64,000 bases of DNA from Microbacterium sp. (GTDB lineage: Bacteria; Actinomycetota; Actinomycetes; Actinomycetales; Microbacteriaceae), in NCBI GenBank assembly GCA_031277945.1, contig JAITLK010000002.1:124001-188000 (forward strand), in the 5' to 3' direction. Below, piece by piece: positions 35,401 through 44,948 of the stretch. A program made the translations under genes and the position numbers. Every line of letters starts with the position of its first letter. Position 1 is the first letter of the stretch. Under the pieces are notes generated by a model. That model made no database searches. It saw only the letters and a list, made by a program, of their open reading frames with translations, and had not been told where the DNA came from.

Positions 35401-35763
35401 ATGGCAGCGAAGGATGAACGAGGACGGGCAGGCGAGGATCGCGCCTGCGCCTATTTGTCAGCGCAGGGATGTCGCATCCTCGCGCGCAACTGGCGGGTCG
35501 CATCCGGGGAGCTGGACATCGTCGCTGTCCGTGGCGGATCGCTGATCGTCGTCGAAGTGAAGACCCGGCGCACCGCAGACTACGGCGATCCGCTGGCTGC
35601 GGTCGACGCTCGCAAGCTCGCACAGGTGTGGCGGCTGGCATTCGCGTGGATGCGGCAGCATCCCGACGAAGCCCGCGGGCGGACGGTGCGCGTCGACGTG
35701 ATCGGCATCACGGGCGAAGACCCGGCCACGGCGGACCTCGTGCATCTGGAGGACGTCCGATGA
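35401..35763 (+). CDS. yraN: UPF0102 (YraN) nuclease-fold protein
   Basis: 120-aa protein of the YraN family, a small restriction-endonuclease-like fold. The conserved sequence is GxxGEDxAxxYL, then RNWRVASGELDIVAV and LIVVEVKTRR. It is usually next to comM and dprA and may act in DNA handling, but the function is unproven. It overlaps comM by four bases. There is no obvious Shine-Dalgarno, and the 99 bases between the DeoR gene and yraN include a probable promoter. Confidence 0.93.
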   Translation: MAAKDERGRAGEDRACAYLSAQGCRILARNWRVASGELDIVAVRGGSLIVVEVKTRRTADYGDPLAAVDARKLAQVWRLAFAWMRQHPDEARGRTVRVDVIGITGEDPATADLVHLEDVR

Positions 35764-37280
35764 GCGTTGCGCGTACCTGGGCGGTGGCATTGAACGGTAT
35801 CGACGGGTCGATGGTCGAGGTGGAGGCGGACCTCTCAGCCCACACGCCGGGGTTTGATCTCATCGGGCTGCCGGACAAGGCGCTCGGTGAAGCGGCGCGG
35901 CGGGTGCAGAACGCCTGCGCGAATCAGGGACTGCCCCTTCCTCGCCGCCGCATCACCGTGAACCTCTCGCCGGCCAGTCTGCCCAAGCGCGGTGCGGGTT
36001 TCGACGTGGCCGTCGCCATCTCTGCGCTCGCGACCGAGCTTCCGCTGGACGCGGCGTCGCTGACGCGCACGGCCCACGTGGGTGAGCTCGGCTTGGACGG
36101 TCGCCTGCGGCCACTGCCGGGGGTGCTGCCGGCCGTGCACGCGGCTGTGCGAGCCGGAATACAGCGTGTCGTCGTCCCGGCCGCCTGCCGCGCCGAGGCA
36201 GAACTGGTCTCCGGTGCCGAGATCGTGGCCGCGGTGAACCTCACCGACGTCGCGCGCGCTCACGGCGCCCTCGTCGACCCGCGCGAGGAGGACGCGCTGC
36301 CGACGACGGCGGTGGTCACCGGCGACGTCTCCGAGCCCCGTGACCTCGCCGACGTGGTCGGACAGCGCAGCGCCGTCGACGCCCTGATCGTGGCGGCGGC
36401 CGGAGGGCACCACATGCTCCTCACAGGAGCTCCCGGTGCGGGAAAGACGATGCTCGCCGCCCGCCTTCCCGCTCTGCTGCCCGACCTCGACGAGCGGCAG
36501 GCCCTCGATGTGGCATCCGTGCGCTCGCTGTGCGGAGAGCCGGTCGCGCATCTGCCACGAATCGCCCCCTTCGAGGCGCCCCATCACTCCGCGAGCGTCC
36601 CATCGTTGGTCGGCGGGGGCTCAGGGGTGATCCGGCCCGGGGCGATCGCGCGCGCCGCGCACGGTGTCCTGTTTCTCGACGAGGCGGCCGAGTTCGCGGC
36701 GTCCGCTCTGGATGCCCTGCGCCAGCCGCTGGAGTCCGGGACGATCACGATCCACCGGGCGGGCACCACGGCTAGCTACCCGGCACGGTTTCAGCTCATC
36801 CTCGCGACCAATCCGTGTCCCTGCGGCAACTACGGCGTGCGTGGCGCGGAGTGCTCCTGTCCGCCGGTGGCGGTTCGCCGGTACCTCACCCGGCTGTCGG
36901 GTCCGTTGCTGGATCGGGTCGACATCGAACTGCCGGTGACGCGCGTGACGGTGGCGTCGGGAGGAGAGCAGGTGAGCACGGCGGAGGCCCGGGAGCGGGT
37001 CCTGGGTGCCCGAGAGAGAGCGGGGCGGCGGCTGGCCGAGACACCGTGGCAGATCAACGCCGAGGTGGCAGGGTCGTGGTTGCGCACCGGGCCTCATCGC
37101 CTCGGACCCGCCGTGTCCGCGCCGCTGGATCAGGCCTTGCGCCGTGGCGCCCTCACCCTGCGGGGATACGACCGCGTGCTTCGTCTCGCCTGGACCCTGG
37201 CGGATCTGCGCGGCGCTCACCAGCCGCACCTGGAGGACGTGGGTCGTGCGCTCGCGTTGAAGAGGGGAGTGGGGCTGTGA
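35760..37280 (+). CDS. comM: YifB/ComM family Mg chelatase-like AAA ATPase
   Basis: 506-aa AAA+ protein related to ComM, a helicase-like factor in natural transformation and recombination. The N-terminal lon-protease-like domain has LIGLPDKALGEAARR, then the AAA+ module with Walker A GAPGAGKTML and Walker B LFLDEAAEF. The C-terminal domain has a zinc-binding-like cluster in NPCPCGNYG and CSCPP. ATG 35760 overlaps yraN by four bases and begins at the family position; longer extensions are in the overlap with yraN. dprA overlaps its stop. Confidence 0.93.
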   Translation: MSVARTWAVALNGIDGSMVEVEADLSAHTPGFDLIGLPDKALGEAARRVQNACANQGLPLPRRRITVNLSPASLPKRGAGFDVAVAISALATELPLDAASLTRTAHVGELGLDGRLRPLPGVLPAVHAAVRAGIQRVVVPAACRAEAELVSGAEIVAAVNLTDVARAHGALVDPREEDALPTTAVVTGDVSEPRDLADVVGQRSAVDALIVAAAGGHHMLLTGAPGAGKTMLAARLPALLPDLDERQALDVASVRSLCGEPVAHLPRIAPFEAPHHSASVPSLVGGGSGVIRPGAIARAAHGVLFLDEAAEFAASALDALRQPLESGTITIHRAGTTASYPARFQLILATNPCPCGNYGVRGAECSCPPVAVRRYLTRLSGPLLDRVDIELPVTRVTVASGGEQVSTAEARERVLGARERAGRRLAETPWQINAEVAGSWLRTGPHRLGPAVSAPLDQALRRGALTLRGYDRVLRLAWTLADLRGAHQPHLEDVGRALALKRGVGL

Positions 37281-38509
37281 CGCGGCAGGACGACGGCGAT
37301 CAGCAGGCCTCGGTCGCCCGTGACTCCCCAGAAACCCCGAGCGCCCTCGACAAAGCGCCGAGGCGGCGACAGGAGCCTCTCTCGGACGAGGCTCACGCCC
37401 GGATCTCGTGGAGCCAGATCATCGAGCCGGGCGACGCCGAGGCCGGGGCGCTGATCGATCGGCACGGCGCCTCGGGGGCATGGGCGCTGGTGAGACAGGG
37501 CCCCGCGGCCCTGACGGCGACAGCTTCCTCGGGCGAAGCGGCACGGTGGCGAAAGGCCCATGGTCGTTGGGCCCCGCGGCTTGCCGGCGTCGACGTCGAT
37601 CGCCAGCGGGAGCGCGCCCGTCGTTGCGGGGCGCGGCTCCTCCTGCCCGGTGACCCCGAGTGGCCCGTCGGTCTCGACGATCTTCAGGAGTCGCGGCCCG
37701 TGCTGTTGTGGGTGCGGGGCGACATCCGCTCCCTGGCCATCGGCCCTCAGGTCGCCATCGTGGGAGCACGCGCTGCCACGGGATACGGCGAGCACATCAC
37801 CGCGGAGATCGCCGGCGAGCTCGCGACCCGGGGAGTCGGGATCGTCTCGGGAGCCGCGTACGGCATCGATGGCGCGGCGCACCGCGCCACCCTCGCCTGT
37901 GGCGGAACGACGGTTGCGGTGCTTGCCGGCGGCGCCGATCGTGTGTACCCGGCCGGGCACGCCGCCCTGATCGCGGACATCGCCCGGGCCGGTGCCGTCG
38001 TCAGCGAGGTCCCGCTGGGCGGCGAGCCGACGAAGTGGCGCTTCCTCGCGCGCAACCGCCTCATCGCAGCCATGACGGATGCCACGCTGGTGGTGGAGGC
38101 CGGGTGGCGCAGCGGTTCTCTGAACACGGCGGGCCACGCCGCGTCCCTGGGCAGACCCCTCGGTGCGGTGCCGGGACCGGTGACCTCGGCCGCCTCCTCC
38201 GGCTGTCATCGACTGTTACGCGAGTACGACGCGGTGTGTATCACCGGTGCAGACGACGTCGTCGAACTGCTACCTGGTGCCGTGGTGCCCGTCGGGGAGC
38301 CGCGTGCGGAGTTGCCGGAGCTGCCGGAAGCCGGACGTCTCTCGGCCGTGCTCTCGACCCGCGTCGCGAGGAGTGCGGAGGAACTCGCGGCACGCGCGGC
38401 GATCTCCGTTGCTGACGCCGAAGCATTGTTGGGCCTCTGGTCGCTGACGGGACGGGCGGAGCGTGAGGCCGCGGGGTGGCGTGCCACGCGAAAGCCCGCT
38501 GGCGACTGA
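37277..38509 (+). CDS. dprA: DNA-processing protein DprA
   Basis: 410-aa protein that loads RecA on incoming single-stranded DNA. The Rossmann-fold core (about residues 150-350) has VAIVGARAATGYGE, GIVSGAAYGIDGAAHRATL, and a VAVLAGGADRVYPAGH block, with GSLNTAGHA. An N-terminal extension of about 90 residues is Asp/Arg-rich and weakly conserved. A winged-helix-like C-terminus follows. GTG at 37277 overlaps the comM stop by four bases. Confidence 0.93.
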   Translation: MTRQDDGDQQASVARDSPETPSALDKAPRRRQEPLSDEAHARISWSQIIEPGDAEAGALIDRHGASGAWALVRQGPAALTATASSGEAARWRKAHGRWAPRLAGVDVDRQRERARRCGARLLLPGDPEWPVGLDDLQESRPVLLWVRGDIRSLAIGPQVAIVGARAATGYGEHITAEIAGELATRGVGIVSGAAYGIDGAAHRATLACGGTTVAVLAGGADRVYPAGHAALIADIARAGAVVSEVPLGGEPTKWRFLARNRLIAAMTDATLVVEAGWRSGSLNTAGHAASLGRPLGAVPGPVTSAASSGCHRLLREYDAVCITGADDVVELLPGAVVPVGEPRAELPELPEAGRLSAVLSTRVARSAEELAARAAISVADAEALLGLWSLTGRAEREAAGWRATRKPAGD

Positions 38510-38637
38510 CGCGAGAGCGGGACCGCGCCGCCGTACGACCCGTCTGGCCCTCCCCGGTGGCCGGCCACCGGGGAGGAGAAGAGGGCTCATCGGCATGGCG
38601 TCGGGGCGTGCGGCGATCCCGCCGCGAGGATCGTCGT

Positions 38638-39540
38638 GTGGAACTGAGCGCCGCAACCGAGAGCTTCGTCGAGCACCTGGCACGGGTGCGGCGGCTCTCG
38701 GCGGCGACGGTGCGTGCCTACCGCAGCGACCTCGTCGATCTCCATGCGGCCACCGGGGAGGCCGACCTTCGCGACATCGGGTTGGAGGAACTTCGGGATT
38801 GGCTCTGGCGCGCCAGCCAGCGCGGTGATGCCCGGAGCACGATCGCCCGGCGAACCGCGGCGGTTCGGACCTTCTTCGCCTGGGCCGTGGAAGAAGGCCT
38901 CGTGCCACACGACCCCACCGTGCGGCTGGTGACGCCGAAGAAGCCGCAGACTCTGCCCGCTGTCGCGACGGCCGACGGCGTGCGGGACATGCTCGACGAG
39001 CTGGCGGCGCGCGCGGCGGAGGGGGATGTGCGGGCACTACGGGACCACGCGATTCTCGAGATCCTCTATGGCGCGGGGGTCCGGGTGTCCGAGCTATGCG
39101 GCCTCGACGTCGCCGACGTCGATCGGGACCGCGCGACGATGCGCGTTCTCGGCAAAGGTTCGAAGGAACGCGTCGTACCGTTCGGTGCACCCGGTCTGCG
39201 CGCACTCAACGCCTACCTCGTGCGCTCGCGGCCGGCGCTGCAGGCGCGCGCTGAGTCTACGAGTCCGGCGCTCTTCCTCGGCACCCGCGGCGCACGGATC
39301 GGGTCTCGGACGGTGTACGGCATCGTGTCCCGCGAACTCGGCCCCGTGCTCGGCGAGCGGACGGTGGGGCCCCATGCGTTGCGACACTCCGCCGCCACAC
39401 ACCTGATCGACGGCGGCGCTGACCTGCGGGCCGTGCAGGAACTGCTCGGTCACGCGAGCCTCGGCACCACGCAGATCTACACGCATGTCTCGTCGGAGCG
39501 GCTTTCCGCGGTGTACCGGACTGCGCATCCCCGGGCCTGA
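38638..39540 (+). CDS. xerC: tyrosine recombinase XerC
   Basis: 300-aa site-specific recombinase that with XerD resolves chromosome dimers at dif. The N-terminal core-binding domain (about 1-95) is followed by the catalytic domain with the complete set: R149, K173, H246, R249, H272 and nucleophile Y281. A GTG at 38638 preceded by CGAGGA is chosen since the family begins there. It lies 128 bases after dprA, a gap with no gene. Confidence 0.95.
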   Translation: MELSAATESFVEHLARVRRLSAATVRAYRSDLVDLHAATGEADLRDIGLEELRDWLWRASQRGDARSTIARRTAAVRTFFAWAVEEGLVPHDPTVRLVTPKKPQTLPAVATADGVRDMLDELAARAAEGDVRALRDHAILEILYGAGVRVSELCGLDVADVDRDRATMRVLGKGSKERVVPFGAPGLRALNAYLVRSRPALQARAESTSPALFLGTRGARIGSRTVYGIVSRELGPVLGERTVGPHALRHSAATHLIDGGADLRAVQELLGHASLGTTQIYTHVSSERLSAVYRTAHPRA

Positions 39541-39611
39541 GCGCCGGCCTGCAGGTCGTGCCCATCCCGCTGTGCCGTCGGCCGCTGGTCACGGACGTGT
39601 CCGGCTGACCG

Positions 39612-40334
39612 TCATCCCGGGATGTCATCTGCGCAGCATGGCAACAGGATCGCCCGCGGCACGCCGCCGAGCAGGAGCAGCGGGTTGATGTAGTCGCCGT
39701 GGCGGCGAACGCCGAAGTGCACCTGGCCGGGGAGCGCGTGACCCCCGGAGGCGAGCATCCCGACCGCACCCCCGCGAAGAACCGGTGTGCCGGCGACGAG
39801 GGGGGAGTGCACAGGCTCCAGCGTGGTCACCAGCCCGTCGCCATGATCGATCGTCAGCAGGGGGCGATCCACGACGGTCCCGACGAACGCGATCACCCCA
39901 TCGGCCGGTGCCCGTATCGCCGTGTCGGAGCCGAGCGGGAGGAGATCGATCCCGCGGTGGCCCGCCCCATATGCATGTGGGGGAGCGAGGAACGACGCGG
40001 TGACCCGGATGCCGCCCCCGATCGGCCAGGACCACCCGCCTTCGTCGGATCGGGGGAGCGCCCCCGCGATGGCGAGCCCGGCCCCCGCGCCGCCGGGCAC
40101 CGGCCCGGGCCCGGGCGCGGGCGCCGGTTCGGGCGACACGATACTTCGCTGCCCCTGCGCCGGCACCGGCGCAGCAGCGGACACATCGGCGCCCGGCGCG
40201 AAGCCGAGCAGCGCGATGGCGAGCACTCCCAGCCGTCTGACTCGACGTCGCCGGTCGAACGGTGAGGGGAGCCTGCGCCTGCTGCGATGCGGGAAGACGG
40301 GAGGCGGCGAAGGATCCGGAGCGCAGTGCATCAT
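39612..40334 (-). CDS. M23/LytM-like secreted protein, probably catalytically degenerate
   Basis: 240-aa secreted protein. The N-terminus is basic and Arg-rich, then a hydrophobic signal segment (about 40-60), a Pro/Gly-rich linker, and a LytM-type fold from about residue 105. The first metal motif is present as GHRGIDLL (His and Asp). In the HxH motif the first histidine is Gln (PGQVHFGVRR), so full zinc chemistry is doubtful. M23 proteins beside rpsB in actinobacteria often show this change and may be regulators of amidases or inactive. Start (MM at 40334) has GAAGG too close for certainty. Confidence 0.85.
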   Translation of the reverse strand: MMHCAPDPSPPPVFPHRSRRRLPSPFDRRRRVRRLGVLAIALLGFAPGADVSAAAPVPAQGQRSIVSPEPAPAPGPGPVPGGAGAGLAIAGALPRSDEGGWSWPIGGGIRVTASFLAPPHAYGAGHRGIDLLPLGSDTAIRAPADGVIAFVGTVVDRPLLTIDHGDGLVTTLEPVHSPLVAGTPVLRGGAVGMLASGGHALPGQVHFGVRRHGDYINPLLLLGGVPRAILLPCCADDIPG

Positions 40335-40669
40335 CCTTCGATGCTTGTCGTGCGGGGAGCACCGCCGCTGACGTTCCCGGGGAGGGCCGAAGTGATCTTG
40401 CGCAATCCGGCGCTGGGGAGGACGCGAAGGACGGCGACCGAGCAGGTGGACACACGCAAGCCGAGCACCTCGCCGGCCCGGTGGCACTGCTACACTGGAA
40501 CGGCACTTCGCATGTCGGAGTGACTTCGCGTGCCTTGCACGACCACGGTCGTGGCACACATCCCCAACGGTCCTTTCGAGGCGGGGCTGTGTCTGGCACC
40601 AGGTAGTGGGTATCCACGAAATCAACCGCAACAACGGCGCCACGTGCGCCCAGAAACAGGAGAACGACC
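40335..40669 (+). promoter_or_regulatory. rpsB upstream region: promoter and leader
   Basis: A 335-base stretch with no ORF. A TACACT -10 box is at 40491-40496, giving a leader of about 165 bases before rpsB. The leader contains a hairpin (CACGAC at 40538-40543 with GTCGTG at 40548-40553) and ends with CAGGAGA as the rpsB ribosome-binding site. A long leader would suit autoregulation by S2, which is known for rpsB in other bacteria. Confidence 0.5.
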
Positions 40670-41533
40670 ATGGCAGTCGTCACCATTCGCCAGCTGCTCG
40701 ACGCTGGTGTGCACTTCGGACACCAGACCCGCCGGTGGAACCCGAAGGTGAAGCGCTTCATCCTCACCGAGCGCTCGGGCATTCACATCATCGACCTGCA
40801 GCAGTCGCTGGCTTACATCGACCGCGCGTACGACTTCGTCAAGGAGACGGTCGCTCACGGCGGCACCATCCTCTTCGTCGGCACCAAGAAGCAGGCGCAG
40901 GAAGTCGTCGCCGAGCAGGCGACCCGCGTCAACCAGCCCTACGTGAACCAGCGCTGGCTGGGTGGTCTGCTGACCAACTTCACCACGGTCTCCAAGCGTC
41001 TTGCGCGCATGAAGGAGCTCGAGGAGCTCGACTTCGAGAACCCGTCCGCTTCGGGCTTCACCAAGAAGGAGCTCCTGCTCAAGAAGCGCGAGCTCGACAA
41101 GCTGCACAAGTCGCTCGGCGGTATCCGCCACCTCACCAAGACGCCGTCGGCCATGTGGGTCATCGACGCCAAGCGTGAGCACCTCGCCATCGACGAGGCC
41201 AAGAAGCTCGGCATCCCCGTGATCGGCATCCTCGACACGAACGCCGACCCGGACGACCTGCAGTACCCGATCCCGGGTAACGACGACGCGATCCGCTCCG
41301 TCGCACTGCTCACCCGCGTGATCGCCGACGCTGCTGCCGAGGGCCTGATCGCCAAGCACCAGCCGGCCGACGAGCAGGCCGCTGAGCCGCTGGCCGAGTG
41401 GGAGCGCGAGCTCCTCGAGCAGGGTGCACCGGTTGTCGAGGGCTCTGAGGTCGAGGTTGTCGCCGACGAGACCGCTGCGGACGAGGCCGGCGCCGAGGCT
41501 CAGGCCGCCGCCGTGGAGACCGAGGCCAAGTAA
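40670..41533 (+). CDS. rpsB: 30S ribosomal protein S2
   Basis: 287-aa protein binding the 30S head and neck; needed for S1 or mRNA placement. The family motifs are present: [19 protein letters not shown], and [24 protein letters not shown] Glu/Ala-rich tail of about 60 residues is an actinobacterial extension. It is followed by tsf after 79 bases. Confidence 0.97.
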   Translation: MAVVTIRQLLDAGVHFGHQTRRWNPKVKRFILTERSGIHIIDLQQSLAYIDRAYDFVKETVAHGGTILFVGTKKQAQEVVAEQATRVNQPYVNQRWLGGLLTNFTTVSKRLARMKELEELDFENPSASGFTKKELLLKKRELDKLHKSLGGIRHLTKTPSAMWVIDAKREHLAIDEAKKLGIPVIGILDTNADPDDLQYPIPGNDDAIRSVALLTRVIADAAAEGLIAKHQPADEQAAEPLAEWERELLEQGAPVVEGSEVEVVADETAADEAGAEAQAAAVETEAK

Positions 41534-41538
41534 GCCAT

Positions 41539-41568
41539 CAGCGGGTGGTGCGTGAGCGCCACCCGCTG
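41539..41568 (+). terminator. hairpin between rpsB and tsf
   Basis: A 10-bp stem (41539-41548 with 41559-41568) and a 10-base loop, with no T tract. In other bacteria a partial terminator in this gap sets the ratio of S2 to EF-Ts. Confidence 0.5.
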
Positions 41569-41612
41569 CCTATCCATTACAGCTGCCACTTACATCACAG
41601 AGGAGCCACACA

Positions 41613-42440
41613 ATGGCAAACTTCAGCATCGCCGACATCAAGGCTCTCCGCGAGCAGCTCGGCACGGGGATGGTCGACACCAAGAAGGCGCTGGAGGAGG
41701 CTGACGGCGACGTCGCGAAGGCCACCGAGATCCTGCGCCTCAAGGGTGCCAAGGGTAACGCGAAGCGTGCCGACCGCTCCACCAGCGAGGGCCTGATCGC
41801 CGCTTCCGAGCAGGACGGCAAGGTCACCCTGATCGAGCTCGCCTGCGAGACCGACTTCGTCGCGAAGAACGAGCGTTTCATCGCTCTCGCCGACAAGGTG
41901 CTGGCTGCCACCGCAGCGGCTGCCGCCGACTCGGTCGAGGCCGCGCTCGCCGCTCCCGCCGGAGACCAGACGGTTGCCGAGCTGATCAGCGACGAGGCCG
42001 CCATCATCGGCGAGAAGGTCGAGCTGCGTCAGGTTCGCACCGTCTCGGGCGAGAAGTTCGAGGTCTACATGCACCGCACCAACAAGGACCTGCCGCCGCA
42101 GGTCGGCGTTGTGGTGGCGTACACCGGTGACGACGCCGAGGCCGCTCGCGCCATCGCGCAGCACATCTCGTTCGCGAACCCCTCGTTCCTCAGCCGTGAC
42201 GACGTCCCGGCCGAGGACATCGAGAAGGAGCGCGAGATCGTGACGAAGATCTCCCTCGAGGAGGGCAAGCCCGAGGCAGCCCTGCCGAAGATCGTCGAGG
42301 GTCGCGTCAACGCGTTCATCAAGCAGGTCGCCCTGCTCGACCAGGACTACGCCCGTGACAACAAGCTCACGGTCGCCCAGGTGGCGAAGGACGCCGGCAT
42401 CACGGTGACCGCGTTCGCCCGCTTCAAGGTCGGCGCGTAA
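41613..42440 (+). CDS. tsf: translation elongation factor Ts
   Basis: 275-aa nucleotide-exchange factor for EF-Tu. The N-terminal UBA-like domain has LREQLGTGMVDTKKALEEAD, followed by the core motif ELACETDFVAKNERF. AGAGGAGCCACACA before the ATG includes a good Shine-Dalgarno. It is part of the rpsB-tsf operon and ends with a terminator. Confidence 0.97.
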   Translation: MANFSIADIKALREQLGTGMVDTKKALEEADGDVAKATEILRLKGAKGNAKRADRSTSEGLIAASEQDGKVTLIELACETDFVAKNERFIALADKVLAATAAAAADSVEAALAAPAGDQTVAELISDEAAIIGEKVELRQVRTVSGEKFEVYMHRTNKDLPPQVGVVVAYTGDDAEAARAIAQHISFANPSFLSRDDVPAEDIEKEREIVTKISLEEGKPEAALPKIVEGRVNAFIKQVALLDQDYARDNKLTVAQVAKDAGITVTAFARFKVGA

Positions 42441-42451
42441 GACCTTTTTCG

Positions 42452-42480
42452 GGGCCCGGATCGTTTGACGATCCGGGCCC
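42452..42480. terminator. terminator after tsf
   Basis: Perfect 12-bp stem (42452-42463 with 42469-42480) and a five-base loop, followed by TTCTT. A TTTTT run also precedes the stem, so it may work on both strands. Confidence 0.85.
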
Positions 42481-42534
42481 TTCTTCACGCACACACACCA
42501 GCGCGCTACGGTTGAGCGCGACGAGAGGAACAAC

Positions 42535-43257
42535 GTGACCACGACAGAGAAGACCGGACGCCGTCGCGTCCTGCTGAAGCTCTCCGGTGAGGCCTTCGGC
42601 GGCGGGCAGCTGGGTGTGAACCCGGATGTCGTCAGCGCCATCGCACGCGAGATCGCCGAGGTCGTCGACACGGTCGAGGTTGCGATCGTGGTGGGCGGCG
42701 GCAACTTCTTCCGGGGCGCGGAACTCAGCCAGCGCGGCATGGAGCGGGGGCGTGCCGACTACATGGGCATGCTCGGCACCGTGATGAACGCCCTCGCGCT
42801 GCAGGACTTCCTGGAGCAGGCGGGCGCAGCCACGCGAGTGCAGTCCGCCATCCAGATGACCCAGGTGGCCGAGCCCTATATCCCGCTGAAGGCCGAGCGC
42901 CACATGGAGAAGGGCCGCGTCGTCATCTTCGGCGCCGGTGCGGGTCTGCCGTATTTCTCCACCGACACGGTCGCCGCCCAGCGGGCGCTGGAGATCGGGG
43001 CGACCGAGGTGCTCGTCGCCAAGAACGGCGTCGATGGCGTCTACTCGGCCGACCCGCGTACCGATCCCGCCGCGGTCAAGCTGGACCACGTCACCTACGG
43101 CGACGCCCTGCAGCAGGGCCTCAAGGTGGTCGACTCGACCGCGTTCAGCCTCTGCATGGACAACGGCATGAACATGCGCGTGTTCGGCATGGAGCCCGCC
43201 GGCAACGTCACGCGTGCGCTGCTGGGCGAGGAGATCGGGACTCTCGTCACCGCCTGA
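42535..43257 (+). CDS. pyrH: uridylate kinase
   Basis: 240-aa hexameric UMP kinase of the amino-acid kinase superfamily. It has [27 protein letters not shown], and [15 protein letters not shown]. It makes UDP for RNA and peptidoglycan precursors. The GTG at 42535 has GAGAGGA upstream, and a TACGGT box at 42507-42512 may be its promoter. frr follows 80 bases later, the standard order. Confidence 0.97.
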   Translation: MTTTEKTGRRRVLLKLSGEAFGGGQLGVNPDVVSAIAREIAEVVDTVEVAIVVGGGNFFRGAELSQRGMERGRADYMGMLGTVMNALALQDFLEQAGAATRVQSAIQMTQVAEPYIPLKAERHMEKGRVVIFGAGAGLPYFSTDTVAAQRALEIGATEVLVAKNGVDGVYSADPRTDPAAVKLDHVTYGDALQQGLKVVDSTAFSLCMDNGMNMRVFGMEPAGNVTRALLGEEIGTLVTA

Positions 43258-43337
43258 CGCTCCGCAGGCACCCTCACAGGGACGCAGAGACCGTCCCACT
43301 AGACTGACATCAGCTGTACTCAATGAATGGAGCAGGC

Positions 43338-43895
43338 ATGACCGCCGCCGCTGTGATCGCCGACACCAAGGCCAAGATGGAGCGCGCCGTTGAGGCCGCC
43401 AAGGAGGATTTCTCGACCGTTCGCACGGGTCGCGCCAACCCCCAGCTGTTCCAGAAGGTCATGGTCAACTACTACGGCACCATGACGCCGCTGGCCCAGC
43501 TGGCCTCGATCAACTCATCCGAGGCCCGCACTCTGCTCGTGACGCCCTACGACAAGGGCGCCCTGCGCGACATCGAGAACGCGATTCGCGACATGCCGAA
43601 CCTCGGCGCCAACCCCTCCAACGACGGCAACATCATCCGGGTGACGCTTCCTGAGCTCACCGAGGATCGTCGCAAGGAGTTCGTGAAGCTCGTCAAGACC
43701 AAGGGCGAGGACGCGAAGGTCCAGGTCCGCGGCATCCGCCGCAAGGCGAAGGATGAGCTGGACGCGCTCAAGAGCGAGGTCGGCGAGGACGAGGTCGCCC
43801 GCGGCGAGAAGGAGCTCGATGCTCTGACCCGCGCGCACACCGACCTCATCGACGAGGCGCTCAAGCGCAAAGAGGCCGAGCTGCTCGAGGTCTGA
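43338..43895 (+). CDS. frr: ribosome recycling factor
   Basis: 185-aa factor that with EF-G splits ribosomes after termination. The three-helix-bundle sequence contains VRTGRANP and [18 protein letters not shown] 43338 is preferred over 43323 because GGAG lies six bases upstream and the length becomes the family's usual 185. A TAGACT box at 43300-43305 is a possible promoter. cdsA follows six bases later. Confidence 0.97.
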   Translation: MTAAAVIADTKAKMERAVEAAKEDFSTVRTGRANPQLFQKVMVNYYGTMTPLAQLASINSSEARTLLVTPYDKGALRDIENAIRDMPNLGANPSNDGNIIRVTLPELTEDRRKEFVKLVKTKGEDAKVQVRGIRRKAKDELDALKSEVGEDEVARGEKELDALTRAHTDLIDEALKRKEAELLEV

Positions 43896-43901
43896 CACGG
43901 C

Positions 43902-44948
43902 ATGACGTCAGATCCCCACGGGAACTCCGAGCCCGAGCAGCCGGTGACCGACGTCTCGTCGGACACCGGCGCTCGCGCGTTCCCCGCGCACCTCAAGGCC
44001 CGCCGCGAGGAACTGGAATCGCAAGTCGCCCACGCTCGGGAGAACTTCGATAAGCAGGTCGCGCACGCACGTGAGAACTTCGACGAGGCGCAGGAGCGCA
44101 TCAAAGCGCGTACCGGGCGGGACCTCATCGGCGCGATCCTGATCGGGCTCGCGCTCGGCGCCATCGTGCTGGGCTCCCTGCTCTTTCTGAAGTGGATCTT
44201 CGTGATCCTCGCTGTCGTGGCAGCCGGTGCCGCGGTGTATGAACTCACCCGTGCCTTCCAGACCGCCGGGCGGCGCATCGATCTGATTCCGCAGCTCGTC
44301 ACGGCCGTGGCGCTTGTCGGCTCGGCCTATGTCGCGGAGACCTGGGCCCTGTGGGTGCTGCTGTTCGCCGGTGTCAGCCTCATCATCGTGTGGCGACTGA
44401 TCGGGCAGATGAGCGCTCAGGACGGCCGTGTCCGCAGGGATGTGCTCGGCGACATCCTGGCGAGCGTGCTCATTCCCGTGTACATCCCGTTCCTGACGAC
44501 GCTCGCGCTCCTCGTGCTTCGCGAGGAGAACGGCCAGAACTGGATCATCCTCTTCCTCACCGTGGTGGTTTCGGCGGACACCGGCGCGTATGCGATCGGT
44601 CTGTGGCTCGGGAAACACCCCATGGCGCCGCGCGTGAGCCCCAAGAAGACCTGGGAGGGCCTGGGGGGAGCGGCGCTGTTCGCCGTGGTCTCCGCCACCC
44701 TGATCTGCATCTTCCTGCTGGGGCTGCCCTGGTGGACCGGCCTCGTCTGCGGACTGGCGTTGCTGCTCACCGCGACTCTGGGCGATCTCGGCGAATCGAT
44801 GATCAAGCGCGATCTCGGCATCAAGGACATGAGTTCCTGGATTCCGGGTCACGGCGGGATCCTCGATCGTCTGGACAGCATCCTGCCCTCCGCGGTGGCC
44901 GTGCTCGCTCTTCATCACTTCCTCTCACCCCTGGCGGTTCTCTCGTGA
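43902..44948 (+). CDS. cdsA: phosphatidate cytidylyltransferase
   Basis: 348-aa membrane enzyme making CDP-diacylglycerol for phospholipid synthesis. About eight helices lie between residues 80 and 348. The CdsA signature near the C-terminus is complete: SPKKTWEGLGGAALF, then LGDLGESMIKRDLGIKD and PGHGGILDRLDS. A long N-terminal cytoplasmic stretch (about 75 residues) contains a duplicated VAHARENFD motif that looks like coiled coil. It overlaps the next gene by four bases. Confidence 0.94.
   Translation: MTSDPHGNSEPEQPVTDVSSDTGARAFPAHLKARREELESQVAHARENFDKQVAHARENFDEAQERIKARTGRDLIGAILIGLALGAIVLGSLLFLKWIFVILAVVAAGAAVYELTRAFQTAGRRIDLIPQLVTAVALVGSAYVAETWALWVLLFAGVSLIIVWRLIGQMSAQDGRVRRDVLGDILASVLIPVYIPFLTTLALLVLREENGQNWIILFLTVVVSADTGAYAIGLWLGKHPMAPRVSPKKTWEGLGGAALFAVVSATLICIFLLGLPWWTGLVCGLALLLTATLGDLGESMIKRDLGIKDMSSWIPGHGGILDRLDSILPSAVAVLALHHFLSPLAVLS

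Noticed and set aside
36815..37276. Extension of dprA into comM
   Set aside because: Overlaps the comM coding frame; GTG 37277 overlaps the comM stop by four bases as expected for coupling.
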